Source: Atopsyche davidsoni
Lineage: Eukaryota; Arthropoda; Insecta; Trichoptera; Hydrobiosidae
Assembly: GCA_022113835.1 (NCBI GenBank)
Contig: JAILWY010000009.1
Location: 1,463,501-1,527,500, forward strand
Length of the DNA: 64,000 bases
Reading direction: 5' to 3'
Both the position numbers and the translations under genes were made by a program. The notes beneath the pieces are model-generated. The model was not told the origin of the DNA. It ran no database searches and saw only the letters and a list, made by a program, of their open reading frames with translations. This document shows, piece after piece, positions 1 to 11,004 of the stretch; position 1 is the first letter of the stretch, and every line of letters starts with the position of its first letter.

Positions 1-399
1 TCAGTAACACTGATTGTAAGCAATTAGATCCCATAAGTTAAGGCTTCGAATTTAAATTAAATTTAAATAGTGTAGTCTATAGAAATAAAAAAAGATTAAA
101 AGAAATATTGTGTTAATAAATTGTCACTAAAAAGCATCAACAGATGACTGATACGAGTATTAAAATATATTATATTTTATAATTTTAAGAAGCATGGTAT
201 AATCAGTGAGGCAATATATTTGCATGGCGAAAATGTTATTATTGTCATAAAAAAAATCTTTTCATATTAAAATAGTAAAAGTCTTTCAGAGTATACTGGA
301 CCACATTATACCTGTAATTCCAAGTATTCAGCATGCATATACATTGTCTTTTAAAAAATGATAATGTGCTGTACATAAACTCTCAGTTCTTGAGTGGTG
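1..399. other. AT-rich non-coding stretch
   Basis: I see no gene, tRNA or recognisable transposon end here. The sequence is A/T-rich with short homopolymers. Confidence 0.6.
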
Positions 400-1123
400 G
401 CAAAATTCGCGTAAAATTGCACGTGTGAAATCTAGTCTATACACTCTTTGATTTACACGTAGTCAAATAAATCGTTTCCTATAAAAAGTTGAACCACTTC
501 ATACACACTTTGCGGATTATTTGGCATCACAATAGCACCACTTTGTCCTAAAAATTGTTCAATATTTGGAGGATTATCATTCTCTGACCACTCCACTTCT
601 TCTTGGTCACTTTGTTCAGAATCACTGGACAGTATTGGTAAAACTCTACGTCTTATAGGATGAAACAATTCTTCATCACTTCAGCAATATCGACATTACA
701 TGCACTATCAGAAGGCATCATTATTATAATTAATTAATAATTTAAAAAGATGTTCAATCGTCAAAAGTCGAGTCAAAACTGAATTATATTTTTAAAATAT
801 CTGTTCAACGTTCCTTACCCTTAAATAATGGATGTTTATATAAAAAAGTGTAAAAGATTAGAGTTTGATTAGTATATACATTTAAATTATAAGTAATCGG
901 CATGAAAACAATAACAAGACGAAATGCATAGTTCCTTATATTGATTATATAAATAAATGTTAAAGAAGTAACGTTGACGAGTCTAAATAAACATTACGAG
1001 CTGTAAACCTAAAGAGTAAAATGACACAAAAAGTAAACACATTCAAAAAGGTACTAATACCCGCTCCGCTTTTAGACAGTAGTCCGCGAAACGGATACCA
1101 GTACCCGCCCCGCCTTTAGTGTG
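400..1123 (-). mobile_element. piggyBac-like element, 5'-truncated copy
   Basis: This copy shares subterminal sequence with the complete elements at 1461-2115 and 50499-51126, including the right terminus that ends in CCTTTAGTGTG at 1123. The left terminus is missing, and no TTAA flanks the right end, so the copy is truncated or rearranged. It keeps more internal sequence than the two short copies, including the transposase remnant at 453-721, so it is closer to the parent of the short non-autonomous elements. Confidence 0.75.
453..721 (-). pseudogene. piggyBac-like transposase N-terminal remnant
   Basis: On the minus strand an ATG-ATG near 721 opens a short frame, and a one-base shift around 680 is needed to join it to a 71-codon frame ending at 453. 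The peptide is acidic and Ser-rich (SDSEQSDQEEVEWSENDNPP), followed by a segment ending FDYV. An acidic low-complexity head is usual at the N terminus of piggyBac-type transposases. The catalytic DDD domain is absent, so this is a broken fragment of a protein normally near 600 residues. The family call rests mainly on the TTAA flanks of related copies, since the N terminus is poorly diagnostic. Confidence 0.6.
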
Positions 1124-1235
1124 CCAGTATAGAAATTAGTATTTACAAAATCGAAAATCGCAAAAAAACCCACAAACAAGCGTGGAATAAAGATGCGCCC
1201 CAAATGAAACATGACGATGAACTAATGAAACTGAA

Positions 1236-1430
1236 AGATGAGGATGGGAGGTGTGCGACCGGCCGAAACGCGGCCGTCCCATGGGCGGCGCGGCCTGTCT
1301 CGTCACGACTTTGACCCCGCGCTGAGGTTCACGCCGGGAGAGCTAGACACTCCGGCTCCCTGCGCGGCCACTCGCCCCACCCGCGTCGGAGCCTCACCAG
1401 CGGGCCCGGAAATCAGCTGTTCCTGAAATA
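1236..1430. other. GC-rich island, no gene recognised
   Basis: About 190 bases of strongly GC- and CpG-rich sequence lie between two piggyBac-like copies in otherwise AT-rich DNA. A 62-codon frame exists, but its composition follows the GC content and it shows no recognisable domain. It is one of about a dozen such islands in the window. Confidence 0.5.
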
Positions 1431-1460
1431 AATAAATTTATAAGACTTGCTAATTATTAA

Positions 1461-2115
1461 CACACTTTAAGCGGGTACCAAATTGACTGAACTGATGTGC
1501 GTAGCGGGCAAAATTCGCTTAAAATTGCGCGTGTGAAATCTAGTCTATACACGCTTTGATTTGCACTTTTTGATTTTTTTTGTTCCGTTTAGCAACTCCG
1601 AGTTAATTATGAGTTTTGTAGCTTAGCTTTAGAATAGATTATATTATATTTATATTTTAAGCGGGTAACCAAATTGACTAAACTGATGTGCGAAGCGGAC
1701 GAAATTCGCGTAAAATTGCACGTGTGAAATATAGTCCATACACTCTTTGATTTGCATGTAGTCAAATAAATCGTTTCCTATAAAAAGTTGAACCACTTCA
1801 TACACACTTTGCGGATTACTTGGCATCACAAAAACACCACTTTGTCCTAAAAATTATTAAATAGTTGGAGTATTATCATTCTCTGATCACTCCACTTCTT
1901 CATTGTCACTTTGTCCAGAATCACTGGACAGTATCGGTAGAAGTAACGTTGACGAGTCTAAACAAACATTACGAACTTTACAGTTTACAACTAAAGAATA
2001 AAATGACCTTTTGGCGTTCTTAAAGTAAACACATTCAAAAAGGTATTAATACGCGCCCCGCCTTCAGGCAGCAGTCCGCGAATCGGGTACTAGTACCCGC
2101 CTTGCCTTTAGTGTG
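1461..2115. mobile_element. Complete non-autonomous piggyBac-like element (655 bp) with TTAA duplication
   Basis: The element begins CACACTTTAAGCGGG and ends with the imperfect inverse CCTTTAGTGTG. It is flanked on both sides by TTAA (1457-1460 and 2116-2119), the piggyBac target duplication. The left terminal block is present twice: the motif AAGCGGGT..CCAAATTGACT recurs at about 1468 and 1658. Inside is a degraded copy of the acidic transposase N-terminal region also seen at 453-668. No intact frame remains, so it must have been mobilised in trans. Confidence 0.88.
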
Positions 2116-2369
2116 TTAATAATCACACGAAACGTGGGTATGTTCGTAGGATTTGGCAACCGTTTTTTACTGCTTGAGGTGGATATTGCTCTTCAGGGAT
2201 TTTTTATTTATTCTTCCCGCTGTTTACCTGTAATTGACAAATGATTTTAATATAATTATTTTTATAACATACTTGCATAAACCTCAACTACGTGCTTTTA
2301 ACCATACATTTTACAGTCCAGAAAACATCTTAGAATCGAAAATTCACCTGCTACGCGGTACTTAACTAT

Positions 2370-2427
2370 AGACCGTCGTTTTTGTTGATGTTGCTAGAGA
2401 GCTTTAGAATTTCAATAGCCTCCCTCG
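2370..2427 (-). pseudogene. Penelope-like element C-terminal coding fragment
   Basis: Read on the minus strand this encodes REAIEILKLSSNINKNDG followed by a stop. It is a close relative of the longer fragment at 42985-43110 (EAIEILKLPDNIDRGDG). From memory, this EAIEI...P.N.NRDDG pattern resembles the C-terminal tail after the GIY-YIG domain of Penelope-like retroelements. The fragment is far too short to be functional. Confidence 0.45.
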
Positions 2428-3394
2428 AAAATCACAGCATAGATGAGATTTTAACCTCCCATACCTAGCGTTTATTACGATTATATCAATTACAGCTGTG
2501 AAGATACATGAGTATTGAACTTAAAAAATCTACCCAACTGATTGTCTTTTAGATTAAAAAACCTCCTGAATAAATTCACATGCACTCTTCTTCCAAATAA
2601 TGTTGTTTTCTATTTAGAAAAACATCATTACCACATATTCATTATTCTTGTGAAAATTTTTAAAAAATATGATTTACCGCTAATAAATGTTTTTGCCTTG
2701 GTGTCAGCTGAAAAACCAGATTTGCCTTCAATATTTGTTACCTTATATAATAAAATTTAATAATATTATTTCAGGCCTATATTAAAAATCCATTCTTCTT
2801 ACTATCAAGTAATGGATGGGTAAGTTGTTAAATTTACGCAAAAATTAAATAGAATTCGATATTGCTTTATGGATTACAAATGTGTACAAAATTGATCAAA
2901 AATAACTATTGTAATAAAATTTCACATGATGCATATAACAGTTTAAAATCACTTTATAATTCAATCAGTCTTTCAAAAATGGGACACGACGTTACATGTT
3001 GCCTACTACTATAGTATTCCAGGGCACGTGCTCAGTGGCCCCCAACTGAAAGTTCCTGAAAATCATGGTTGCTGATTCTTTTACCTTCAATTATATTTTT
3101 TCAGACATCGCAGGAAATAGCTGCAAAAGCAAGTGAATTTTCGATTATCTACTAACTCTGAACTCTAAGATGTTTTCTGGGCTGTAAAATGAATGGTTAA
3201 AAGCAAGTATTTGAGGTTTATGAATGTATGTTATAAAAATCTTTATATTAAAATAAATAAAATATTTTGTCACAGTTTGATGATGGCACTTATAATAGTT
3301 ATATGAGCTGCACAGCTCTTCAAAAGTCATAGTATTAAAATGTTTTTGAATATAATTCCTAGACATAATCAGTTATTTTATTTACTATTTAGAT

Positions 3395-3525
3395 ATTCAT
3401 TATTTTTGGCAGAGAGTACTTGGTGGAATTCCATTTTAATATTTTAAATAAAAGACTATTGTTTTATAATTTTACTAGTGACCAGTTCCGCCAACCTTTC
3501 ACGCATTATCAAACTGCAGTATTTT
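3395..3525. repeat. Dispersed repeat, GACCGGTTTTGCC family, copy 1
   Basis: The segment AGAGAGTACTTGGTGGAATTCCA...CAACCTTTCACG is repeated at about 14520-14665 with moderate divergence. Related ends (AAACCGGTCAC) occur at about 11390 and 34970. The family is unknown to me. Confidence 0.6.
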
Positions 3526-6500
3526 ATTATTTACTATTGTTTTCACTATATACTTATACTTAGTTTAAAAAAATGTTTTTATCCCTTAAAAATATATGAC
3601 TTTAAACTTCTTTTTATTGATAGATTTATAATTTATTTTTTTTATTTTACTTTTGTGAATTAAATCAAAGTATGCTCTGCGATAATTTAAAAAAACGATT
3701 CATAATTTATAATCATACAATAGTTATAGATTCATTTCCTGTCGTTATGAATTTCTAACGAATATTATAATGCCTACGCCTGTTTCAGTTTTATCAATGG
3801 TGATTAATACCGACGTTGTATGCTTTGGTGTTTTAGCAAAATTATAGGTTTCTATAATGAGTCCTTTTGGGGTCTTTCACCCAAAGAGCCAACCCTCGAC
3901 TGAAGAAGTGCTGTCCAGTGTCCTCAGTCCGCCGAGGCTTCTCCTCGATACAAATCTTCGAATTCAAATGACCATTCAATGTCGACACGTCGCGTACGGA
4001 GCCACCATCAGTAATTATCACTACGTAATATGGCGAAGGCGTTTCTGAAACACTTTGGAGGATGTATAAGTGTTTACCTAAATGGTTGAGCAAATTATTT
4101 GCTGCGTATACTGCATAACTAACCCCGTGCAGTTCACCCTTCTATAACGCGGTGCTCTTATAACACGGTTTCCGTTCAACAGCATTCCGTCAACTCGATA
4201 GTGATTAGTTTTTTAATGTGTTAAATTTTTATGATAGAAGTTCCTTTTTTTGTTCAACGGTGAGAGTTGAGTAATTGCTTGGTTCTGTGTAGATGTTTTA
4301 AGACCAAGTTACGTTTTAAAACCAAGAGTAAGATTTGCAAAGTGAGGAAGATATTCCCATTAATCGAAGAAGATTCAGGCCACTCGTATTGGAAAGCGAG
4401 AATGAATGTCAAAAGTGTAGGAATATACTTTTTTAGTTTACATATTTTATAAACTTGATGTATTTACTACTTCTGTGTTACTTATATCGTAGTTTCTATA
4501 TAACGAACTAGTCGCGTTATAGGAAGGTTGGCTGTATTTCATGAGCCGTAGTTATATATGATCGAGTAAGTCTATAGCCACACTATTTTATAAAAGTAGA
4601 GTGGCTGTGGATTTAACATCCGATAATCATTTTCAAATATACATTCAATCTTTCATAACATAAAACTCTTAGCGTTGCTCAAAAGACTCAAATAAATTAA
4701 CTTTATAATCTACATTTAAATATTTGATTTTGATTCTAAAACGTGACTTTGAGAAAACTCCCAGGATTGTGTAAATAAAATAAACCACACCAAGCCCAGG
4801 TGATAAAAATCCCATAAATAGTGCTAAGGAGATAAAATGTACGCACACCAGCCAATCTTCAGTCCACGTAATGCCTACTAGACGAGACTCGGAAAAAAGC
4901 AGCGAGCATCTGCCGGAGGCACGTCTGGAGAAACCATTGTTTTTTATAGCCAACACGACGCCCGAGGAACGCCTAGCGATTTTTATTTTAACACGCGATT
5001 GACCTTCGATTATCCTTAGTCTATTTTGCTAAGCGATTCTTAAATAACCAGCTTTATCTCGAGTCCGTATCGAGCAGCAATCGATTTCACAAACTAGTAA
5101 TTAACGAAACTCATGACACGTTGTATCATAGACTAACCTTATTATTTTCTTGTCGGGACATTTAGAGTTATAGCCGAAAACCTTATCTTAACATTTCTTA
5201 CTATATTTATCCCTAAATATTGTATAAAACGATACGATTAACTTGCATGTAAATGAATGCCAAAAACCTCATCCTATTGTATTTTATTTATGTCCATTTA
5301 TAGTATCAATCGATCGAATAGAATTGAATTATAAATTGATAAGACTCACGACCTTCCCTTATTTTTATGTCAGGACACTTAAGATTATATCTGGGGACCT
5401 AACCTTCCTCAACCTGATTTATTTATATACTCATCAGGTTGCAGGCAAATCAAAAAACTTGTATTAATAATTATTTATTCATTTTATGACAGGTAACATA
5501 AAATATCTTCACTTTTAGTATCACACCCAAGAGCCTATTCTAATCAGAAATTGTTTATTTTTATTTAATTATGAAATACTAAAATATAACTTTATATAAT
5601 TTAAGGAATTATAAAAAAAATACTAGATATATTATGAAGCTGTTACTAAAACCAATCATTGAATTTACAGCACTTCGTGTGGCTGATCAGTACTAGATTA
5701 TCCAAGATGAGTGCATTTGTATGTTCGTTGTTTGTTTGTAAATATCTCATTATGTGGCGTGGGTTTTATGTTATAATCGTGATGTAAAATTTATTCAAGC
5801 GATGTGTAATCTTATCTTGCGGTCATTTTATTATGTATAGACAAATAAATTAATGACAGAAAAACCCAGTGTTGTATTTTTAATTGTGATTTATCTTGGA
5901 ATTGAAAAAGTACCTGAGATATTTATCATATCACTGAGAATAAAAGCTCGTTGTGATTCTATGTAACAAAATATTTCTGATTAATTGTACAACAATCCGA
6001 TAAAACGAACATATTTAAAAATGATGTAGCAATGCATGACTTGCTATTGGACTAGCAGGTCTATTAAAAATATATTTACTTACTTGTATATTGCATTTTA
6101 AAAAAAAATTGGTGCATTAAGATAAATTGATCGCTTGTATTTTTGCTATCAAGGCATCAGACCCATCCCTCCCATAAAAATAATTGATTTTTTTAGTGAA
6201 TGTTACTATATTTACATTTTATGTGTTTTTATTTATAAAGGTATATAACGGACCCCTGTTGAACGGACTTCGGATAAAACGGACAAAAAATCCGGTCAAA
6301 TGTAAAATTTCAATATTAGCAAAGCAGGGGGTCTACGAAAAACAGGAAAACTCGACAAGGGGTCGACGGGCCAAAAAGTTTGGAAACCTTAGGTTTAGAA
6401 GGACCCAAGAACCCCGTGAATACCATGAATAGAGTTGGAGGAGATGAGGAAAAACCTTGAAAGTTTGCAGCATACTGGCTAGCAGATAAGCATGAATTTT

Positions 6501-7054
6501 ATAGCAAATCTGTCTGTGTTAATAAAGTCATCGTAAAATAATTAAGAAATTGAATATTTTTTCATGGAGCAGGTGTCTCAGAATAATAAACGATTTCGTT
6601 CAATTTGAAGAATTACAATCACCCAAATTGTAACTGTAAGTTTTGATTTGCGAGCCGCGGAGGCTCTCGCGCGACGTGCGCCGCCGGGGAATAAAGAATT
6701 CGCCGGAGCCATTACATAATATGATGGCTCGGGCATTGTCTCACGCGCTCCCAGCCCGAGGCGTCTGCATAGCAAGAGGACGCTCCCGGCCGAGCCGTCG
6801 ATCCTAACTAGCACTAGATAATGCAATCGAACACTTCATATCTTTGGCAGATGATGCTTAATAGATCTCTTTAATGTATAATAAAAAATTTAAAAAAACA
6901 GCGGATTTTGTGGTTTCTTTTATACATTCGTAAATAGTACATGGGGATACCCGGCGCGTGCTACCACCTGGATTCACCACCACCTCAGTATTATTGACAT
7001 TCAATTGAAACCGGTAGCGCAGCAGAGTTTATGTGTTTGTGTTTTATATATATA

Positions 7055-7672
7055 CTAGAAATGTAGCCCGTCATAAAATGGCGTATTCGATGAACGATGC
7101 AATAGTGTTTGGCTGACAATTTGATTTCATTTTGTACACATATATTTTGAATAACCGGATATTAATTTCGAAAGCAATGCCATTCTAGGAAATATCACAT
7201 TTCGTGCCACAAACAACGAATCACTTTCACTGCACTGTTCTTTCTTAGATGCAGTCTTTATCACGTTCAATTGTGCTATTATTTTTTAATTACGTTTGCT
7301 GTGCTTAGACGGTGTTATTTTTTTTAGGAGGCATTTTAAGTTATTAATGATGTGATTAATAATTTCTAATGCAACTAAAAAATAAAATTGGTACTTGTGT
7401 CAAGCTGACATAAACTGGAAATTTATTAGAAACATCATATTATATGATTATGTGAACAACAGAATCATATAATTCGTACATAAAGCATATTTGATAGTTT
7501 TATTTAATTAGTTTATGAATGAAAATATTATTCTATCGTCTTGAAATTCGGCACATAGCTGCGGAAAAACTTACTGAACTTACGTGCATAAAATCAGCGT
7601 TGTATCTTTTAAGATATTCTATAGAGAACCAAAAAATGAAACATACACACACACAATGGCTATTGTTATAGT

Positions 7673-7675
<3 letters not shown>
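7055..7675 (-). mobile_element. Non-autonomous Helitron (about 621 bp)
   Basis: On the minus strand the element starts TCTACTATAACAATAGCC at 7675 and ends CTAG at 7055, with T following. Near the 3' end is a short hairpin (CGCCAT-TTT-ATGACG, one mismatch) about 10 bases before CTAG. Insertion between A and T with no target duplication is the Helitron pattern. The first 200 or so bases match the element at 20045-20280 in the opposite orientation, while the interior differs. No Rep/helicase coding is present. Confidence 0.8.

Positions 7676-7711
<36 letters not shown>
7672..7711. repeat. (TA)n microsatellite
   Basis: About 18 TA units directly abut the 5' end of the Helitron at 7055-7675. A shorter (TA)n tract lies near 7885-7903. 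Confidence 0.9.
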
Positions 7712-7714
<3 letters not shown>

Positions 7715-9214
7715 CAAACTATAAATAACTATAAAACTATTTTTTTGATAACTAATAAATCTCTGTTATAATAGTTGAAATAATATTTATATTATATAAG
7801 TATTTTTTACTCATATTCTTAAAGTGTAAAAATCCATTATTTTATAATTTCCATAATCGCAAATTTCTGCTTTTAAAATAAATTATATATATATATATAT
7901 ATCAATTCAGTTTATATATGAACAAAACTATTAAATTTATCATTTATTTATGTAAATTGGAATCGATTTTATATTATATTAATAAAAAACACTTCGCCAA
8001 AATTATTATGTTTTCAGAAAATACATTTCCTCGTATTAAAAATATGATGAGATTTTAGAATATAAAAAAAATATAAATAATAGTGCATCTACCGCCGTTG
8101 TTTTTCGCCTAGTATGAAAAACATTAATTAACAAAAAAATATTATTAAACCTTTTAAACACCGATTATTTAAACTATCATGATTCTGATAAATATATATT
8201 TTATATTTATTATAAGTACATCAATATTTTCTATCAAAGGATGTGATTTCTCTATCTTCGTATTGCTCGAAGGTTCAAACGGACATTGCCACAATGTGCT
8301 ATTGTTTATGTTAAAAATAGCAAACATTATGTGGTAAGCTGGTATTCAATTTATGTTTAAATATACATACATTAATAATAAAAAAAGGGGTTCCTTGAAA
8401 ACCCACATAATTAATAATAAATCACGACCACTTCACTTTGTGGAATTACAAATGGGTATTATTTACGACTCGATCTACTGAATTAATTGATCAAATTATG
8501 ATGATTTTTTTTTTAAATTTACAGAATATTCAATTCAGAATAATTTTTTTTTTACGAAATGTAAACATCAAAAATATTGTCCTTAAATATTACGGATTCA
8601 TTCAATAGAAATATTTCACACATACTCATGAAACTTTAGATAGCAAAAAGATGGTCCAGTTTCGTAGATGGGGAACAAAGATTCTTTGTAGATAGCACTA
8701 GAAAATCATATTGCATTATGATTTGGGATTTTTAAAAATATTATCCGTGGGACTTTAAAATCACCTGTGCTTATAGATATCAATGAATTTCACGAGTAGT
8801 GACATCGGAGCTGCTGGGTCGGGCCAGACGGGCCATTTACCACCGGGACGTGCCAGACGAGTGCGAGTTACGACGGGTTTTCCCTGACCCGCCACCCGCC
8901 ACCCGTCACCCGTCACCCGTCACCAGTCACCCGCCACCCGTGGCCACCTGGCGCGTGGGAGACATGGTACTGTCTAATTCAACACAACCAACGCATAATA
9001 CCATCGAAGCAATGCAATCAAGACACAATACTGCCTAATCAATATAATTAACGCATGAGACTATCTATTCACATTTAAGTAACACATAGAAAAATTTCAG
9101 CAATTACTTTGGCTGATGTTTGAATAGAAACATTTTCAGTCGTTTCACATTTTATATCGGTAACTATCTAGGTATTTTGAAGCAAAGTGAGGTTTCGCGA
9201 AATATTTATAGTAA
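7712..9214. other. AT-rich non-coding stretch with GC-rich patch
   Basis: Mostly A/T-rich sequence without a supported gene. From about 8800 to 8960 the composition becomes GC-rich and includes a degenerate 7-bp repeat. Confidence 0.5.
8886..8945. repeat. 7-bp C-rich minisatellite, CCCGYCA units
   Basis: About eight tandem units of CCCGCCA/CCCGTCA lie inside a GC-rich island. They give the overlapping 79-codon frame its Pro/His-rich look, which argues against that frame being a gene. Confidence 0.8.
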
Positions 9215-9723
9215 AGGGTGTCCAAACAGAGTATCGGGTATTTGTTAGTTCAGTAAAACAAAAACTACTAGTAATCAATAAAAAAATTTAGATTATAAGG
9301 ATACAAAATGGAAAATTATTTCAAAAAGATGATGTTATCCAAATGGTGACTGTTTCGCTGCTGGCACTCTTCTAATCTGCAATGAAGATTGCTGATAACA
9401 CGCTGACACATAGCCCTCGATATTACTGCCATTTCTGACCTGATATTTTGTATCAATTCCGTTAGGTTCGTCGGATTATTCTTATAAACCCTACTTTTAA
9501 GGTATCTCCATGCGAAATAATCAAGAGGGCTAAGGTCGGGGCTTCTGGGAGGCCAGTTGATGTTACCTTATTAGGAAATAATTCGTTAACAGCTTCAATT
9601 GATTGATTGGATGTATGGCAAGTGGCCCCCTTGTTAGAATCACATTCTTGAAACTCTTGCATCTCTAGGCCCAAAAATTTTCACAGCATATCGCAATAAC
9701 CCGATACTCTTTTTAGACACCCT
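9215..9723 (-). mobile_element. Decayed Tc1/mariner-superfamily element with inverted ends
   Basis: The ends are near-matching inverted repeats of about 25 bp, AGGGTGTCCAAACAGAGTAT on the left and AGGGTGTCTAAAAAGAGTAT read inwards from the right. On the minus strand the interior encodes a transposase C-terminal piece containing NWPPRSPDLSPLDYFAWRYL and ending at a stop near 9332. The SPDLSPLDYF block is the segment around the last catalytic Asp of Tc1/mariner-type DDE/D transposases. The N-terminal two thirds are missing. Confidence 0.75.
9332..9560 (-). pseudogene. Tc1/mariner-type transposase C-terminal remnant
   Basis: The frame reads RSPDLSPLDYFAW, then a helix-rich tail with TNLTELIQNIR and a final HHLDNIIFLK before the stop. 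The third catalytic carboxylate (Asp in SPD) is present, but the first two lie in the deleted part. It covers under 80 codons, against about 340 for an intact protein. Confidence 0.7.
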
Positions 9724-10684
9724 ATAGTTTACTAAACCTCATTCTGCTTTGAAACACCAGCCTAGGAAGTTGAAAAAACTAAAATAATACTATGGATAAT
9801 TGCAAGAAATATAACATTTATTTTTAAATAAAAAAATTGAATTCGGTTGTGCTATAAATTATTTCTGTTTCAATAGCTTGTTTCTACTTGCAGCGAAAAC
9901 TATTCACGAATCAACCTAATACTTAACGCACAATACTATGATAAAATGTTTAGTAAATAAAATTGTATGTACACTCTATAATTCTAATGTAAATCACAAT
10001 TTTTTTACCATTAAACTATGATCTACAATCTACATGAACTGCTTAGCAAATGACATTTTTTGAGGTTTAATTGAATCACATTATGAAGTTTGATAGTAGT
10101 CGTTAGTAGTATTAGCACGCAAATACTTAATTTTATTGTTTCCTGTAAAAATATTTCTATTAGTCTCTAATAAAAATACCAAAAGGCTCATTGAGAAAAA
10201 AACACACTGAATATTATTACACAATTATCGTTTAGGCGCTGGAGACAGATATCGCACAGAGAATCTTAATAAAGTTTCAGCTGAATTATCATTTGATGTG
10301 TGCGATGGTTGTGATTTAAATTTATTCCGGTTGCCTTTGGGGGGACTTCAAAGACCTGCGAAGACTTCAGACGCAGGCGCTGGGTCTCTGCCAACCAAAA
10401 AAATACACCGGGACTGCCAGTCGACAAAAATAAAACCGAGAGATTATGAAATATGTAGCACGACTGAAACTTCAGCGAATTCGGCGCTTCGTGCGGCGCA
10501 GGGCGTGAATGTAAATCGCACAAAGCCTTTCGAATGTAGGGTTAATGCGTAAATTTTAAAAAGTCTTGCTTTTCGTGGTTATAAAAGAAATTTTATTAAT
10601 ATGTTAAAATTAAACATATTATATTATTGATTTTTGTGAAGACCGTCTCACAGGAAGTACGATTTTTCCTATGCAGGTTTGATT
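9724..10684. other. Non-coding stretch
   Basis: AT-rich, with a modestly GC-richer patch at 10290-10540 that carries 84-codon frames on both strands. Those frames show no domain or signal peptide, and I do not call a gene. Confidence 0.5.
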
Positions 10685-11004
10685 GATTGATAATGATTAA
10701 GTACATTTTTTCAAGTATTGAAAATTGATTAAAGAAACTCTTAGAAAAATATCATCGTAATTTGTGTGGGACTTGAACCCACATCCCCAAGCTTACACGG
10801 CCGGTGCATTACCAATTATACCAACGAATCACTGGTACTAAGCAAGAATTTTTAACAATCATATCCTATAAATGAAATAACGTACTTATATTGCCAATTA
10901 AATATTAGTTATTATTATTTCTAAGATATATATATTATTTCTATGGGTTTCTTTAATAAATTTTCAATATTTGAAAAAAATGTACTCAATCATTATCAAT
11001 TAAA
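10685..11004 (-). mobile_element. Fold-back element with tRNA-like core, variant-arm copy
   Basis: The outer arms are inverted repeats of about 60 bp, 10685-10745 against 10941-11004, matching at roughly nine of ten positions (motif ATTGATAATGATT..GTACAT). Between them, on the minus strand, is a 76-nt tRNA-like core with the same flanking blocks (ATGATTGTTAAAAATTC and ATATTTTTCT.AGAG) as the elements at 19.6, 51.7 and 53.3 kb. Those elements carry different outer arms. It codes for no protein and would depend on another element's transposase. Confidence 0.7.
10757..10832 (-). tRNA. tRNA-Thr(TGT)-like sequence inside fold-back element
   Basis: The 76 nt on the minus strand begin GTGATTCG and end CAAATTAC. 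The T arm (GTGGGTTCAAGTCCCAC) pairs perfectly and carries a near-consensus B box, and the D region (GGTATAATTGGTAATGC) resembles an A box. The anticodon arm CCGGC-CGTGTAA-GCTTG gives a TGT anticodon like tRNA-Thr. However, position 33 is G rather than the near-universal U, and the stem has a mismatch. I regard it as a tRNA-derived module carried by a transposable element, probably not a working tRNA gene, though its polymerase III promoter boxes look intact. Confidence 0.5.

Larger units (their letters stand above)
2116..7054. other. Non-coding region with decayed repeat fragments
   Basis: No supported gene. Contents seen: a repeat starting near 2138 (TTCGTAGGATTTGGCA) that recurs at about 45.93 kb; a Penelope-like coding remnant (2370-2427); a dispersed repeat at about 3395-3525; AT-rich DNA; fragments at 4135-4260 and 6240-6410 reminiscent of DNA-transposon ends; and a GC-rich patch at 6655-6800. 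Short frames in this region have no coherent domain content. Confidence 0.5.

Noticed and set aside
3842..4093. 83-codon minus frame (contains VVIITDGGSVRDVSTLNGHL)
   Set aside because: The peptide looks vaguely protein-like, but I recognise no domain, and a 63-codon frame overlaps on plus. Not called without homology evidence.
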